A stretch of DNA of 55,872 nt, taken from Cyanophora paradoxa. Taxonomy: Eukaryota > Glaucocystophyceae > Cyanophorales > Cyanophoraceae. The stretch's first letter is position 1. Each line of letters begins with the position of its first letter. Made by a program: the position numbers and the translations under genes. Location of the stretch: contig QPMI01000650.1 in NCBI GenBank assembly GCA_004431415.1, positions 1-55,872 on the forward strand, read 5' to 3'. The notes under the pieces are model-generated. The model ran no database searches, was not told the DNA's origin, and saw only the letters and a program-made list of their open reading frames with translations. This document shows positions 34,726 through 48,542 of the stretch, piece by piece.

Positions 34726-35326
34726 GGTACTTTCTGGAATTGGCCTGCCTGGTGCTGCTGTTCAGGCGAGAACAGCTGCTGATGATGTGTCTAGGCAAGA
34801 ACAGTTAATGCTCGCCGGCAGGCACCGCAGTGCCGAGTGCGGCTTGGGACTTCTAGCTTCTATAGCTAGCTTGCAGCTGGCTAGCCGCGTAATCCGGTGG
34901 CTAGCCCTTCCAGAATGATCAGCGCCCGCCTCGGCCGCGCGGTTGCAGAGAACAGAAGCTGCGCTGGACTCTTTCGCACCTCCAAGAGCTCCTCTCCTCT
35001 GGCGCAGGCGACGGGCTGTTCCAAGGTCCGAAAGCTCGCGTACCCGGACAGAGCGCCACTGAGCGGCCACTCGGCGGCCACTCAGCGGCCACTACTGGCG
35101 TCGCCCGGCACTCATCGTGCTCTAGCCTACCCCCGCAGCGCTCTAGGAGCACCCCCGCAGCGCTCTAGGGGGCTGGACGGGCGAGTTCGGGAAGAGCGCT
35201 AAATGCGATCCAGGCTAGAGCCGGCTACGCTCCAGGAAGCTCTAGCTAAGGCAGAGACATCGTTCGGCGGCAAAGGCGAGCTGCGCGGCGCACCCGCCGC
35301 TGGGCTGCTGAGGCGTACGCGGCGCC

Positions 35327-38300
35327 ATGTCGAGCGCGAGGGCGAGGGATGTGCGGAACTTTCGCGGCAACTCGTTCTCGCAGCCCGATGACGCTGTGAG
35401 TGCCGAGCCCGCCGCCCTCCGACTCGCTCTGAGGCTCACCCCGCGGCCGCAGCCCGCGCCCGTGCCGCCGCCGCTGGACTCGCCGCGCGGGCCGCGGGAG
35501 GAGACTGAGGAGCAGGCACTGCGGCGGCAGCTCGAGGAGAAGGCGGAGGTCGTGCGCGCCCTGCAGCGCAACTTCGAGAACCTGAGGCGCGCCTCCTTTG
35601 AAACCTCTGCGGCCTCCGCGCTGGCCTCACGCCCCGCGCGCAGCAACCTGTACAAGACGGACCGCGCGGCGTGGCTGGAGACGCAGCAGCGGGAGGCGCG
35701 CCTCGCGCAGGAGATGGGCGACCTCAAGGCGCGCGTCGCCGAGCTGGCCGACTCCAACCGGCACCTCCTGGGCCCGCTTTTTCCCCCCCTCCCCCCCAAG
35801 CAATCCATTTTGCGTACCCCTGAGACCCCGCCGCAGTGAACGCGGCGAAGCTGGAGCCGCTCAAGGCGGAGAACGTTTCCCTGAAGGCCGCCCTGTGCGC
35901 CCCTGTACCCTTCCCGGCTCTCCTGTACCCCGGCCCAATCTTTTCTTACGGGCGGGGGCCAGTGCGGAGCGGGAGGGGCAGCTGCGGGAGGGGGCGAAGG
36001 TGCGGGAGGAGGGGGCGCGGACCATCGACGGCCTCGAGCGGCGCCTCGCGGCCGCCGGCGCCGACCTCGCCCGCCTCCAGAGGCCCGCCGGAGCCGCCTC
36101 CTCTTCCTCCTTCTTTGCCTCCTTCGTCCCCTTAAGCTGCCCGGCAGGTCCCAGCAGGAGGCGGGGAAGCTCGCCGAGGAGCTCGCCGCGAAGGGCCGCG
36201 CCCTCTCCGAGGCCCAGGCGCAGCTCGAGTACCCCCCCGGGACCCATTCCCCCCCTGCCTCCCGTCCTCCCCGCCGACGCCGCGCCTCCCAGGGCCGCGC
36301 AGAAGGAGAGGGGCAGGCTGCAGGAGGCGCTCTCGTCCGCCGAGGCTCGCCACGCCGAGGTCATCGCCCGGGTGCGCCCCGTACCCCCCTTGCGTTCGTT
36401 CGCGCTGTACCCGTCGGCTCAAGGGCGACCCTCCCGCCCGCGCGGGCGCAGCTGGCGGCGGCGCAGCGGTCGGGGGGCGAGACGGCGGACCAGCTGCGCG
36501 CCCGTGCGGAGGCGGCCGAGCGGTCCGGCGCCAAGGCGGCGTGCGCGTACCCCCTCTTACCCCCTTCTTCCTCACCCGAGCGGTCGGAGGCAGGGCGGAT
36601 CGCGATGCCGCCAGGTCCGCCTGCGCCGCCGCCGAGGAGCGCGCCGCGGCGCTGCAGGCGCGCATGTACCCCTCACCTCCCGCCCCGCCCCGCCCCGCTT
36701 CGTTTCGAGTACCCCCGCAGGGACGAATCATGGAAGCGCTCGCCGCGCAGCGGGCGGCGGAGGCCGCCACAGAGGCCCAATCGGCCGCGCTCCGGTACCC
36801 CCGCCTCCATCGTCCACCGCCCCTTTCCGTGACTCAAACGGGGGTACAGGGCCGCCGAGGGCCGTCTCGCCGAGATCGATGGCCGGCTGCGGTACCCCCC
36901 ATCCCTCCTTTGACTTCGTTGTACCCCCCTCGAGGCTCTCGGCAGGGAGGAGGCGGGGCGGGCCGAGAGGGCCGAGGCGGCTCTCGCCTCCAGCCGGGCC
37001 ACGGCCGAGTCCCTCGCTGCGGTACCCCCTTTCCCGCCTGGAGCCGTACCCCCTCTTCCCGACGCCCTCCCCCGTAGGCCTTGGACGACGCGACGGGCGA
37101 GGCCGCGCGGCGGGCCGCAGAGCTCGAGAAGAACGCCGCGGTGTGCCGTACCCCTCCGAACGACCACCATGTACCCCCCTCACCGGCCGTCCCGCAGGCG
37201 CTGGACGGGGCGGAGGGCGACCGCCGGCGCCTCCTCGCGAGCCTTGCCTCGATGGACGCATCCGCCCAGGCGCCCGGGCCTACCCCCTATGCTCATGTAT
37301 CCCGTACCCCCCTCACGGCCTCCCCCCCCCCTCCCCCGCAGGCGGCCGTCGCTACGCTCGTGCAGACGCGGGAGGGCCTCCGCGGTGCGGCGTACCCCCT
37401 TGGCTCCCAAACCCGTACCCACCCGGGCCCCAGCGGCGGAGGAGCGCGCCCGGCGGCTCGAGGGCGACCTCGCGGACCGTTCCTCCGAGGTGCGCCGTAC
37501 CCCCAGCCCGGCCTCCATTCCCCCCTCTTTCGACCTTCAAACACGTACCCCACAGCTGGCGGAGACGCGGGGCGTCCTGACGCGCGCGCTGGCGGAGGCG
37601 GCGGACCGGGTGAGGCGTACCCCCCTCCCTCCCACACCTCCCCTATCCCCCGCCCTCCCCGTGCGACGGCGCCGCAGGGGAGGGAGCTGGAAACGGCGCG
37701 GGGCGAGCTGGCGGGGGCCAAGCGGGAGCTGGACGCCGCGCGGGGCCAGCTGGACGGGGAGCGGGGCCGCCGCCGCGCCGCCGTGCGCCCCCGCGCGCCT
37801 CCGCTTTGCGCGACTCGAGCTTTGCTGGAGCCCTATTATCCGCTTATTTGCTCAACAGCCTCCTTAGCTTTAGTCTTAGCTTGTCTTAGTTCGGCTGAGC
37901 TTCTCTCACGATTGTCTCAGGAGGCGGCGCTGGCGGAGGAGCGCGGGGCGCTGGCGGAAACGCGGGGCGCTCTGGAGGGGGCCCGCGCGGACCTCGAGCG
38001 GCGCGCCCGGGAACTGGAGGCGGCGCAGGCGGCGGGACAGGGCGCCGCCGAGGAGGCCCGCCGGCGCCTCGAGGGTGCGCCGGCCTGCCTGCTGCCTCTC
38101 TCTCTCTCTGTCTGTGTTTGACGAGGACGTGCTTCGGACGCGCAGAGGAGCGGCGGCAGCGCGAGGAGGCGGCATCTGCGCTCGAGGCGGCGCGACGGGA
38201 CCTGGAGAGGCGATCCAAAGAACTGGAGGCTGCGCAGGAAGCGGCGTCGCGGGGTACGGAAGCAGAGCGTCGGGCGGCGGAAGAGGCTAGGCAGAAGCTT

Positions 38301-40713
38301 GAGGGTCCGTACCCCCGTGCCGCCCGAACCGCTCTCTTTGATTGTTGCATCGGCCGCGGCAGAGGAGCGGCGGCGGCGCGAAGAAGCGGCGTCTGCGCTC
38401 GAGGCGGCGCGCCGGGACCTGGAGAGGCGGTCCAAAGAACTGGAGGCGGCGCAGGAAGCGGCGTCGCGGGGTACTGAGGCCGAGAAGCGGGCCGCTGAGG
38501 AGGCTAGGCAGAAGCTGGAGGGTCTGTACCCGGGGCCGCCCAAACCACTCTATCTGATCTCTGCGTCCGCGGCAGAGGAGCGTCGGCGGCGCGAAGAAGC
38601 GGCGTCTGCGCTCGAGGCGGCGCGACGGGACCTGGAGCGACGGTCCAAAGAGTTAGAGGCTGCGCAGGAAGCGGCTTCGCGGGGTACTGAAGCCGAGAAG
38701 CGGGCCGCTGAGGAGGCGATGCAGAAGCTTGAGGGTGTGTACCCCCGGGCCGCCCGACCGCTCTTTCTAAGCGCTGCATCGGCCGCAGAGGAGCGACGAC
38801 GGCGCGAAGAAGCGGCGTCTGCGCTCGAGGCAGCGCGACGGGATCTGGAGAGGCGGTCCAAAGAGCTGGAGGCTGCGCAGGAAGCGGCGTCGCGGGGTAC
38901 TGAGGCCGAGAAGCGGGCCGCTGAGGAGGCGAGGCAGAAGCTTGAGGGTGTGTACCCCCGGGCCGCCCGATCCGCTCTTTCTAAGCGCTGCATCGGCCGC
39001 AGAGGAGCGACGACGGCGCGAAGAAGCGGCGTCTGCGCTCGAGGCGGCGCGACGGGATCTGGAGCGACGGTCCAAAGAGCTGGAGGCTGCGCAGGAAGCG
39101 GCGTCGCGGGGTACTGAGGCCGAGAAGCGGGCCGCGGAAGAGGCGAGGCAGAAGCTTGAGGGTGTGTACCCCGGGCCGAACCGCCCATGCCGGGCGCTGA
39201 ATCCGCGGCAGAGGAGAGAAGGCGGCGCGAGGAGGTGGCCGCCGCCGCCGCGCGGGAGATTGGGGTACACAGGGGCGAGGTCGGGTCCCTCCGGCGCGAG
39301 TGCGGCGTACCCCTCAAGACGTCCGCGCCCGTATCCTTCCCCTGATCGCCGTACCCCAGGCTGGAGGAGTACGGGCGGCTGGTGGACCGGGTACAGGCGC
39401 AGCGTGATGCCGCGCTCGCGGCGGCTGCGGCCGCCCGTGAAGAGTCCGTAGCTCTCCTAACCCGGTACCCATCTTTATTCCAGAATCACTGTGTACCCCC
39501 TCGGGTCGACCCGTACCCGGCAGAGTGGAGGCCCTCCAGTCGGACGTCTCGATGCTCCAGTCGCGGTACCCCCCACCCCCCGCTCTCCTCCACCCTGTAC
39601 CCCCGCCCCTGCCCCTGACGGCCGGCCCGGCATCAGCTCCCAGCGTCTGGAAGCGGAGGCGAAGGCGGCGGAGCGGGCGCGGGCCGCCGCCCAAGAGGCC
39701 CTCGCCACAGTGACCGCCCGGTGCGCAAACCGAAGCGAAGGAAAGTCTCGTCGGTACCCCACAAAAGTGCACTGAGCCTTGCGGGGGGTACAGGGCGGAG
39801 CGGGCGGAGGCGGCGGCGACGCAGCTCTCGCTGGACGCGGGGGAGGCGCAGGCAGAGCTCGCCGCCCAGCGCGAGGCCGCCGAGCAGCTCCGCTCCCAGG
39901 CGCGCCGGCCCCGATTCGCGTACCCCCCTCCTTCACCCGAACTCACGCGTACCCGGCAGCTGGCGGAGCACCGGAAGAACTTCGGGGAGCTGCACGCGCG
40001 GAGCCAGGTACCCCCCTTTCTCCCCTCTCTCTCTTTCGGTTTCTCCTGACGCGGTACCCCTCAGGCGATGCAGGAGCAGCACGCGCGGGAGAAGGCGGCA
40101 GCAATAGAGGAGCGCGAGCGTACCCTCGTCGCCCTGCGCCGTACCCCCCCTCCCCGAGCGGTTCTCCTACCGTTCGAGCTTTGAGCGGTTCCGGCAGAGG
40201 CGGAGGGGGCGGCAGCCGAGCTCAGGAGCGAGGTCCAGAGGGGTATACTCGCCGGCAAGCTCAAGGGTGAGCTCAAGACCGCCGTCGCGAAGGTGCGCGT
40301 ACCCCCGCGGCCGGGCTCCCCCCCCCCTCCCGTCCAAGTCGTACCCCCCAGGTCCTCTCGATCCACCAGAACCTGGAGGGGGACCTCACCTGCCGGGGGT
40401 GCATGGCGGTCCTCGAGAGGGCGCGTACCCCACCGTCTTCCCCCCCCCCCCGCTGAATCGGCGCAGCCGTCGGTGCTCGCGCCCTGCGGGCACGCTGCCT
40501 GCGCCAAGTGCGCCCCCGGCAAGGCCGGGGGCCCCTGCAAGGCTCGCGCACCCCGTACCCCCCACCCGCCCCGCTCACCCGCCCTTGTAGGAGTGCGGGG
40601 CGCGTGTGGAGCGGGCGCTGCCGGCGCCGACGCTCGAGGCGCTCTCGGGGCGCCTCATCGTCCACGAGAAGGCCGTCGGGGCCCTCCGGGAGATGGCCGC
40701 CGCCATCGGCTAG
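35327..40713 (+). CDS. Coiled-coil protein with C-terminal C3HC4 RING finger
   Basis: Probable E3 ubiquitin ligase of BRE1-like layout (long coiled coil, C-terminal RING). Starts MSSARARDVRNFRGNSFSQP at 35327. Early exons: LRRQLEEKAEVVRALQRNFE, ARLAQEMGDLKARVAELADS. There are many small coiled-coil exons to about 40.3 kb separated by GTACCCC-bearing introns. The terminal exons assemble as LTCRGCMAVLERPSVLAPCG, HAACAKCAPGKAGGPC, KECGARVERALPAPTLEALS. This gives C-x2-C, C-x-H-x2-C-x2-C, C-x2-C, a complete C3HC4 set. Two introns inside the RING have GC donors (40421 and 40542). TAG is at 40711-40713. Five near-identical coiled-coil exons lie at 38.1-39.2 kb. A tail of about 30 residues after the RING differs from yeast/animal BRE1, so the orthology is not claimed. 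Confidence 0.78.
38142..39165 (+). repeat. Array of five near-identical coiled-coil exons
   Basis: Five exon-plus-intron units of roughly 212-219 bp. Each exon encodes about 54 residues containing RRREEAASALEAARRDLERR, SKELEAAQEAASRGTEAEKR and AAEEARQKLE. The intervening introns begin with GT, carry TACCCC and GCCGCCCGA words, and end in CGGCCGCAG or CGGCAG. A diverged sixth unit starts near 39,205. Exon phases match, so whole units can be added or skipped without breaking the frame. Introns are about as similar as exons, which indicates recent unequal crossing-over. Confidence 0.88.
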
Positions 40714-41099
40714 CTTCGAATTGTGGTCACTTAAAGCTTGTTCTAGTCGCGGCCCATCACTGTTTAGTTTGGTGCTATTTATCTTGCTATTCCGATACAT
40801 GTGGAAGCGCGCGCGTGCATCCAGCGTGCAACGCTTGGCTCATCGGTGACCCTTCTGGACCGGAGCCGCGCACGCTGGGCGCGTAACTGCTAGTCGGATT
40901 GAACAGGCGGCACAGGGGAAGGGCAGAGCGGCCCGCCTGCAGCTGCAGAGAGGGTAGGAGGGTGCGGGGGGGCGGAGTAGCGGGGGAAGTCAACTGTGCA
41001 AGAGATTATGTGTGCGTGCCGCAGAAGCCGATCGGTGTCCGAACGGAGGAACGGGAAGCCTTCGCCTACGCTAAAGCTCAGACGAGCTTCAGGCTCGGC
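40714..41099. other. Convergent intergenic spacer
   Basis: Lies between the 3' ends of the RING gene (plus) and SDHB (minus). It holds no gene; both 3' untranslated regions must fit in these 386 bp. Confidence 0.6.
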
Positions 41100-42398
41100 T
41101 CAGCTGAAGAGCGAGGTCTCCTTCTTGATGCTGGCGATGGCCTTGCCAGGGTTGAGGCCCTTGGGGCACGTCTTCGTGCAGTTCATGATCGTGTGGCAGC
41201 GGTAGAGCCGGAAGGGGTCCTCAAGGTAGGCGAGGCGGTCCTCAGTCGCCGTGTCGCGCGAGTCGGCGATCCAGCGGTAGGCCTGCGCAGGCGCACGCGC
41301 GCCCCACCCTCTCAGAAAAGGAAGGGAAAGGAAGGGGAAGAGGGGAGAGACGAGGGATGACCTGCATGAGGACGGCGGGGCCGAGGTACTTGTCGCCGTT
41401 CCACCAGTACGAGGGGCACGAGGTGGAGCAGCAGGCGCAGAGGATGCACTCGTACATGCCGTCCAGCTTCTCGCGGTCCTCCTTGGACTGCAGGTGCTCG
41501 CGCTCCGGCTTCTGGTCGGACTGGAGCCAGGGCTTTATGCTCTTGTACTGGGCCCAGAAGTTCGAGAGGTCCGGAACCAGGTCCTTGATGACGTACATGT
41601 GCGGGAGTGGGTAGACGCGCGAGGACTGCGCCTCCGGATCAATTCGCGCCAGGCACGCGAGCGTGTTCGTCCCGTTGATGTTCATCGCGCAGGAGCCGCA
41701 GATGCCCTCGCGGCACGACCGCCGGAACGTGAGCGTCGGGTCGAGCTCGTTCTTGATCTTCAGGAGCGCGTCCAGGACCATGGGGCCGCACTCATTCACT
41801 GCCGCAGGACGTCACGTTGAGTGCGCAGTGGAGGCGGCGCGGCGGGGGCGGCGGGGGCGGTCGGGTCGCGCACAGTCGATGGCGTACGTGTTGAGGTACG
41901 GCTTCTCGTCCTTCTCCGGATCCCATCGGTAGATCTGGGCGGAAAACAAGGGAGGAGCGGCGTGAGGGGACGGCCGCGGCGGAGACTTAGCGCCCCATAT
42001 GCAGGGGCCCGCGAGGGGCGAAGGGCCGCATGCCCGGCGGCAGGCCGATTCGGACGCGGCGAGCGAGCCTTACCTCGAAGAACTGGATGCGAGGCTTCTT
42101 GCTCGTAGACGCGCCGGCCTCGCCCTTGAGCTGCACGCGTGCGTCATGCGATGGTGCGATAAGAGCCCGCAGGGACGGCAGGCGGCGAACGACACATCCA
42201 GTGCGCCACTGGTGACTTGACGGACAGAGGGAGAATGGGCGCGGGGCGAACCTTGAGGTCGGGCTCGGCCGCCTTCGTCGACAGGAGCCGCACGGGGCCG
42301 GACGCCGCTGTGCCCGCTATGACGCGGCCTGCGGACGCCGCCGCGGACGCTCGCAGGGCGCCGGGAGCCCGGGCGAGGATGCCCGTAGCACGCAGCAT
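41100..42398 (-). CDS. SDHB: Succinate dehydrogenase iron-sulfur subunit (mitochondrial complex II)
   Basis: Nucleus-encoded SDHB, which passes electrons from the flavoprotein to ubiquinone. ATG at 42398 gives a mitochondrial presequence, [20 protein letters not shown], rich in Arg and Ala. Exons: [77 protein letters not shown] and LACL (2Fe-2S cysteines); [20 protein letters not shown] (4Fe-4S/3Fe-4S cysteines); intron 41283-41361; [40 protein letters not shown] and [12 protein letters not shown] (stop 41100-41102). All conserved Cys are present and the length is normal. The introns here begin with GTAAGG, GTGCGC and GTCATC and lack GTACCCC. Confidence 0.97.
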
Positions 42399-42491
42399 CG
42401 CGACTGTACCCCGACAGGCAAACTTCAGACTCGGGAAATCGAGTCAGCGAGCCTTCCGGCAGCTCAGCACGCTCTTCATTACCGAGCTAAG
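42399..42491. promoter_or_regulatory. Bidirectional promoter region between SDHB and TRM61
   Basis: Only 93 bp separate the divergent start codons of SDHB (42398) and TRM61 (42492). The interval must hold both 5' leaders and core promoters. No TATA-like box is evident. Confidence 0.5.
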
Positions 42492-44202
<1,711 letters not shown>

Positions 44203-44850
44203 CCGCAGGGGCCTGTTCTCCTCCAATCACGCACCAGCTCGTGGCCTGAGCGTATGCATGCACAGTGTGGTGCTAAGCTTGAGGTACCCGTACTGGGCCG
44301 TACACCGTATAGTACCGGCTGCGGTGGGCATGACATTCCGGCTGCGGTGGGCATGACATATGAGCCGCGGCCCGGGCCCGTGATAAACTTGAAACCCCTG
44401 ATCATGAGGAATTGGCCATGGCTACAACGTTTACTTAAAAGCTTGCAATTGGATCGATTCAATGATTGGAATTCAAATATCAAATATGCAATACGTGGCT
44501 GCAGCTGCAGTACTAGTGTTCAAACATGATGCCTATCGAGTCTGTCTAATCTGCACTGCCGCGCGGCATGTTTAATCTGTCTAATATCGTAGCCTGATAG
44601 CTACTGTACATTGCGTATATCGATATCGATATCGATATCGTACAGCCCGACTCGGCGATATCGATATCATTAAGCGTATTATGGTAGCTCGCACGTGCAC
44701 AGCTGCAGCTGGCGCTTTGCTACAAACACAATAGATGTAAATGTTACGATAATATATATCATGGAATTATGACAGGAGGCCCCCGGCTGCGGGGCCGCAC
44801 GGGCGGGAGCCCCTACTTCAGCCTCAAGGGTCCGGGCCCGGCCGGCGCGC
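44203..44850. other. AT-richer intergenic region
   Basis: No gene. It contains a 2x direct repeat CGGCTGCGGTGGGCATGACA near 44,317-44,355 and an ATCGATATCGAT array near 44,616-44,670. From about 44,410 on it is the left flank of the 9-kb-spaced duplication. Confidence 0.55.
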
Positions 44851-46900
44851 TCAGAAGTCGAGGAGCGTGACGGCGCCGGCCTGGAGGCGGCCGCGGAGGC
44901 GGTTGGCGAGGGCGTGGCGGCGGAGGTGCGTGCGGTCCCAGAGGCGCCGCTGCCCCTCCTCGACCTTCATGTCCGGGCGCTCGAGGCTGCTGAGGATCGC
45001 CCGCGCCGCCGCCTCGCTCCACGAGAGCTCGAGCTCGCTGGCGGACGAGGAGGAGGAGGCGGAGGAGGAGGCGGAGGAGGAGTCGGAGGCCTCGCCGTCG
45101 GAGCCGTCCGAGGCGGCGGCGGCGGCGCGCATGCGCCTGCGGAGGCGGAGGGCGGCCCGCACGCAGCAGCCGACGGGGACCTCCTGGTAGGGCGCGACGG
45201 CGAGGCCGCCGGAGGCCGCGTCCCGGCGCCCGATGCACGCGAGGAGCGCGGCGAGGAAGTCGCGGCACCACGCGCCCCGCGCCGCCGGCTCCAGCGCGTC
45301 GCCGTCCTCCGGGCAGGCCCACCACAGGGCCAGGTTCACGAGGCTCGTCTGCACGTGCCGCCGCGTCACCACCGACTGCCCGCTCGCCTCCCGCACCGAG
45401 TCGCTCAGCCAGTCCGCCTGCGCCAGGGACACCGCCTCGTCCCGCGTCCACTTCGTCCGCAGCGCGCGGAAGAGGGCCTGCGCGGGGCGGGGCGCGGGGT
45501 GAGAACAGGGAACGAGCCAGGCCAAGTCAGGCCGGGCCGGGCCGGGGCCGGGGCGCACCAGGTGGAATGCGGAGTAGTGCTCGAAATCGACGGCGGAGAC
45601 GAAGGAGGCGGACTTGGCGGTGCCGTTCACGATCGCGGCCCAAAGCTGCGTGAAGGAGGCAACCGCGATCAGGGCGAGCTCGAGGGGCTCGATATCGGGG
45701 CCGGGCCGGCGCCGGCGGACCTCGCTCAGAAGGGCCTCGAGCTCCTGCGACTGCGCCTCCTCGCTCGAAATCGAAGGGCAAGAAGGAGACTGCGCCTGCC
45801 GGGAGCGAGAGCGTGAGGCGAGCGCTAGCGCCGCGGGCAGCCGGGTGCACGTGCTAGCGCTAGAGGCCAGGGCCGGCGGTCCGGACCTTGCACGTGGGTT
45901 CGGGGGCGTCGGCCGGGGCCGGCTTCGCCTTCGAATCCGTCTCGTCGTCGTCCACAGCGAATTCGAAATGGCCATGGACGCGTACGGCACGCTCCCGGGG
46001 CCGCGGAGGCGAGCACGGCTGCGGCTGCTGCTTCACGGGGCTGGAGTCGGAGGTCGCCACTTCGATCAGCTTGCACTCAGCTGCGGCAGCGGACGAAGGG
46101 AGCTCCGGCGAGGAAGGGAAAACCCTCGAGCTCATGCGCGTTTGCTGTGAAGAAGACATCGTAGCGCCCATCGGACTCCGGGAATTCGAAAGAAGATAGA
46201 TAGGGCGTTGCAGCTGCTGCTTGGGCTCTGAGAAAGCTGACTGTGCTTCGGCGTTCGATGCGATGCGCGCTTCTAGATCTGCCCTGCTGGACGAACTTTC
46301 GAAGTTGCGTATACGCAAGTTGGAAAGTGATCTGATGAGAGAAAGCGCAAGCTGGTCTGGTCGACGCGCGGCGCGCGTGCCGCCGGCCAGCGCGCCAGCG
46401 CCGGCGCCGTCTAGCGGATCATGAAGGCAGTATACCCGGCCATTCCGTACCACAGTACTAGGAGCCTGGGAGCTCCCAACACGTACCTTGAAGCTTAAGT
46501 TTTCTAATTGATGATATTGCAAATGATACACAAGGAATAGGTACCGGCGTCACCGTACCGCCACCGTACCGCCGCGGTTCCGGCGTACCGCTGCAGTCAC
46601 GTGCACATGTACAGTGCAGTGATGGCAATTAAATTTCTTTTTTCAAGTTTCAAGTACTAGTACTTCTGAAAAGTACCCCACGTGTATACCTTGGAGGCTC
46701 GTAGCTGTACACGGTGCTAGTACTCCACGTACCTCGGTATATATGTGCAAAAATATTCGTATATACGCATTTAATTTATCCCACGCGGCCGGCGGCGCCG
46801 GCGCCGGCGCGCAGCGGCTGGCGGCGAGCCGGCGCGGCGGCGCCTGCAGCTGGCGCGCGCGGAGCGCCCGCCGCCGGCGCCCGCCGCCGGCGGCGGGCCG
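44410..46900. repeat. Segmental duplication block 1 (partner 53,415-55,872)
   Basis: About 2.5 kb matches the end of the window, with offsets of 8,999-9,001 bp through most of its length. The match includes the whole gene at 44,851-46,171, its 3' flank (diverged) and its 5' flank (near-identical, including the ACCGTACCGCC words at 46,555-46,590 and the GC-rich palindromic tract at 46,785-46,890). The partner block runs into the window edge, so its full length is unknown. Confidence 0.95.
44851..46171 (-). CDS. Unknown protein, duplicated gene copy 1
   Basis: Not recognised. ATG at 46171: MGATMSSSQQTRMSSRVFPS, a Ser/Pro-rich N-terminal exon with ECKLIEVATSDSSPVKQQPQ, FAVDDDETDSKAKPAPADAP and EPTCK. 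After an intron: SEEAQSQELEALLSEVRRRR, IEPLELALIAVASFTQLWAA, FVSAVDFEHYSAFHL. After a second GT-AG intron: ALFRALRTKWTRDEAVSLAQ, WLSDSVREASGQSVVTRRHV, QTSLVNLALWWACPEDGDAL, RGAWCRDFLAALLACIGRRD, a poly-Ser segment, and LERPDMKVEEGQRRLWDRTH, ending QAGAVTLLDF (stop 44851-44853). The C-terminal half looks like a compact helical domain. Start choice is tentative, since the frame stays open upstream. Confidence 0.7.
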
Positions 46901-46999
46901 CCGGCCGGCCCGGCCGCGGCCGGCGCCGCGCGCGCGGCGCGGGGCATGAATGGTGATATCTACATGTACATCATGGCATGCACCGCGCGCGCGGATCCC

Positions 47000-47850
47000 G
47001 GAAGTGAATTCGAACGCGGGAGGCGCTGCTCATGATCATGATCATGATCAGGCGCAGGGGACGTCGACGCTAAGCTCTTACGGCGGAACCGGCGAGAATC
47101 GGAGGGCCGGCCGCGGCCGGCCCGGCGGCCGCGGGGGCGGCGGCCCGGCGGCCGAGGGAAGACGCGAGCCTGCGAGGGGCAGTATACGTACTAGTGGGTG
47201 CCAGTATCATGACAGGCGGAAGACGCGGAATACTATAGCTAGCGCTATATGATATATAAATAAAGCCCCTCGACCTCCCCATGGCCACGGAATAAAAATT
47301 TGAGAACGACAAATCGGCGGCCCCCCGGCCCTCCCCCCTCCACCCCCCCCGCCCCACCGGTACGTATACCGGTCCGGTACCCTCCCCTCCTCGAGCTCCC
47401 CTCCTCCCCTTTCCCCCCCTTCCCCCCCCCCCCACCCACCCCCCCCCCCCCATGCACCCCCCGGCGGCGCCGGCCCCCCCCCCCCCCCGCCACCCCCCCC
47501 GCCCCCCCCGGCCCGCGGCCCCCTCCCCGACCCCCTCCCCGCGGCCGCGCGCGGCCCCCCTGCCGGCCCGGGCCAGCGCCCCCCGGGGCCCATCCCGCCC
47601 CGGCCGGCCCGTTAACGTCGCAGCGGCTGTGCACGCCCACCGCGCGCCGTTAAAACGTTCGCTGGCACGGCCCCGGCCGGCCCCCGGCCGCACATCAATC
47701 CCGCGCCGGGGACCCGCGGCCGCCTCCCCCTCCGGATCCCCCCCCCCCCCCCCCGGACCCGGGCCCCCGGGCCCCCCCGCCCCGCCCCGGCCCGTCAATT
47801 GCAACATCGACATCGCAGCGGCTGTCACAGTGTGCACTGCGCGCGCGCGC
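47000..47850. other. C-rich, gene-free tract
   Basis: The plus strand from about 47,280 to 47,850 is dominated by runs of C broken by single bases (several runs of 9-14 C, for example near 47,427, 47,446, 47,477 and 47,738). Open frames here are low-complexity Pro or Gly runs and are not believed. It directly abuts the left end of the second CACTA-like element. A TGATCATGATCA palindrome lies at about 47,031-47,050. Confidence 0.6.
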
Positions 47851-48542
47851 CACTAGGGGGCCCCCCCCCAGTTCCAATAGCTCGGAATCATGAAGTTTGC
47901 TGGCAAAACTGTGACTATTGTAAATCGGAACAACGAAGTTCCCAACTTCGTTCGCACTATGCACAGCTCTCGTACGATCATGTAGTACCGACAGCGTCAG
48001 TTGTAACGAGAGTAATCCAGAGCTGTCCACAGAGAACACGGCGCGGCCGGCGCGCGGCACAGGGCGCCCGGGGAGCACTATCAGTGCGCTAGGGCAGCTA
48101 ATTAGGGGTCATAGCTACGACTGGCAGCGCAGGTGCGGCTCCGGAGCTCGGTTGCAGTCGCCGAGTCGACCAGCGCCGGCGGCCTCCTGAGCGCTTTCGA
48201 ACGCTAGCTATGGCTGTGCGTTCGTGTTTGGTGCGTGTGCGGCCCGCGCCGGGCTTCTCGATAGAGGTGCCGACCGCGCGCCTTGCAATTGTAGGAAGCG
48301 CGCACGCGGGCCGCGTCAGTGCCAACGCTTTGTTAGGAAGGCCTATGTGCTATAAAGACCGCGTTTGCACAGCTAGAGCCCGCGCGCGGTTCCGGGTGTG
48401 CCGTGGCTCGTTGGGGTACGTATACTGCGTGCTGTTAAGTGGTGCTAGTACCCCCAAGCGCGAAGCGCTGACAAGCGGAGCCGGCTGAAGAAAGTGCGCT
48501 GAATCGGGCCTTACTGGTCAGATTGGCTCACAATGCGCCCGG

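Larger units (their letters stand above)
33060..37340. repeat. Segmental duplication, right copy
   Basis: Counterpart of 30,020-32,830. It carries exonuclease-like copy B, the shared promoter block and the intact RING coiled-coil gene. The short word AGGCCCAGCG followed by GATTGGGC occurs twice here (about 33,066 and 33,166), against once in the left copy. Confidence 0.8.

Noticed and set aside
35327-40713. Assignment as BRE1 (H2B ubiquitin ligase)
   Set aside because: The layout fits, but the RING sequence and the extra tail after it do not match BRE1 closely enough to name it.
47280-47850. Proline-rich or glycine-rich proteins in the C-rich tract
   Set aside because: Homopolymer-like C runs leave several frames open on both strands; there is no conserved motif and no exon structure.
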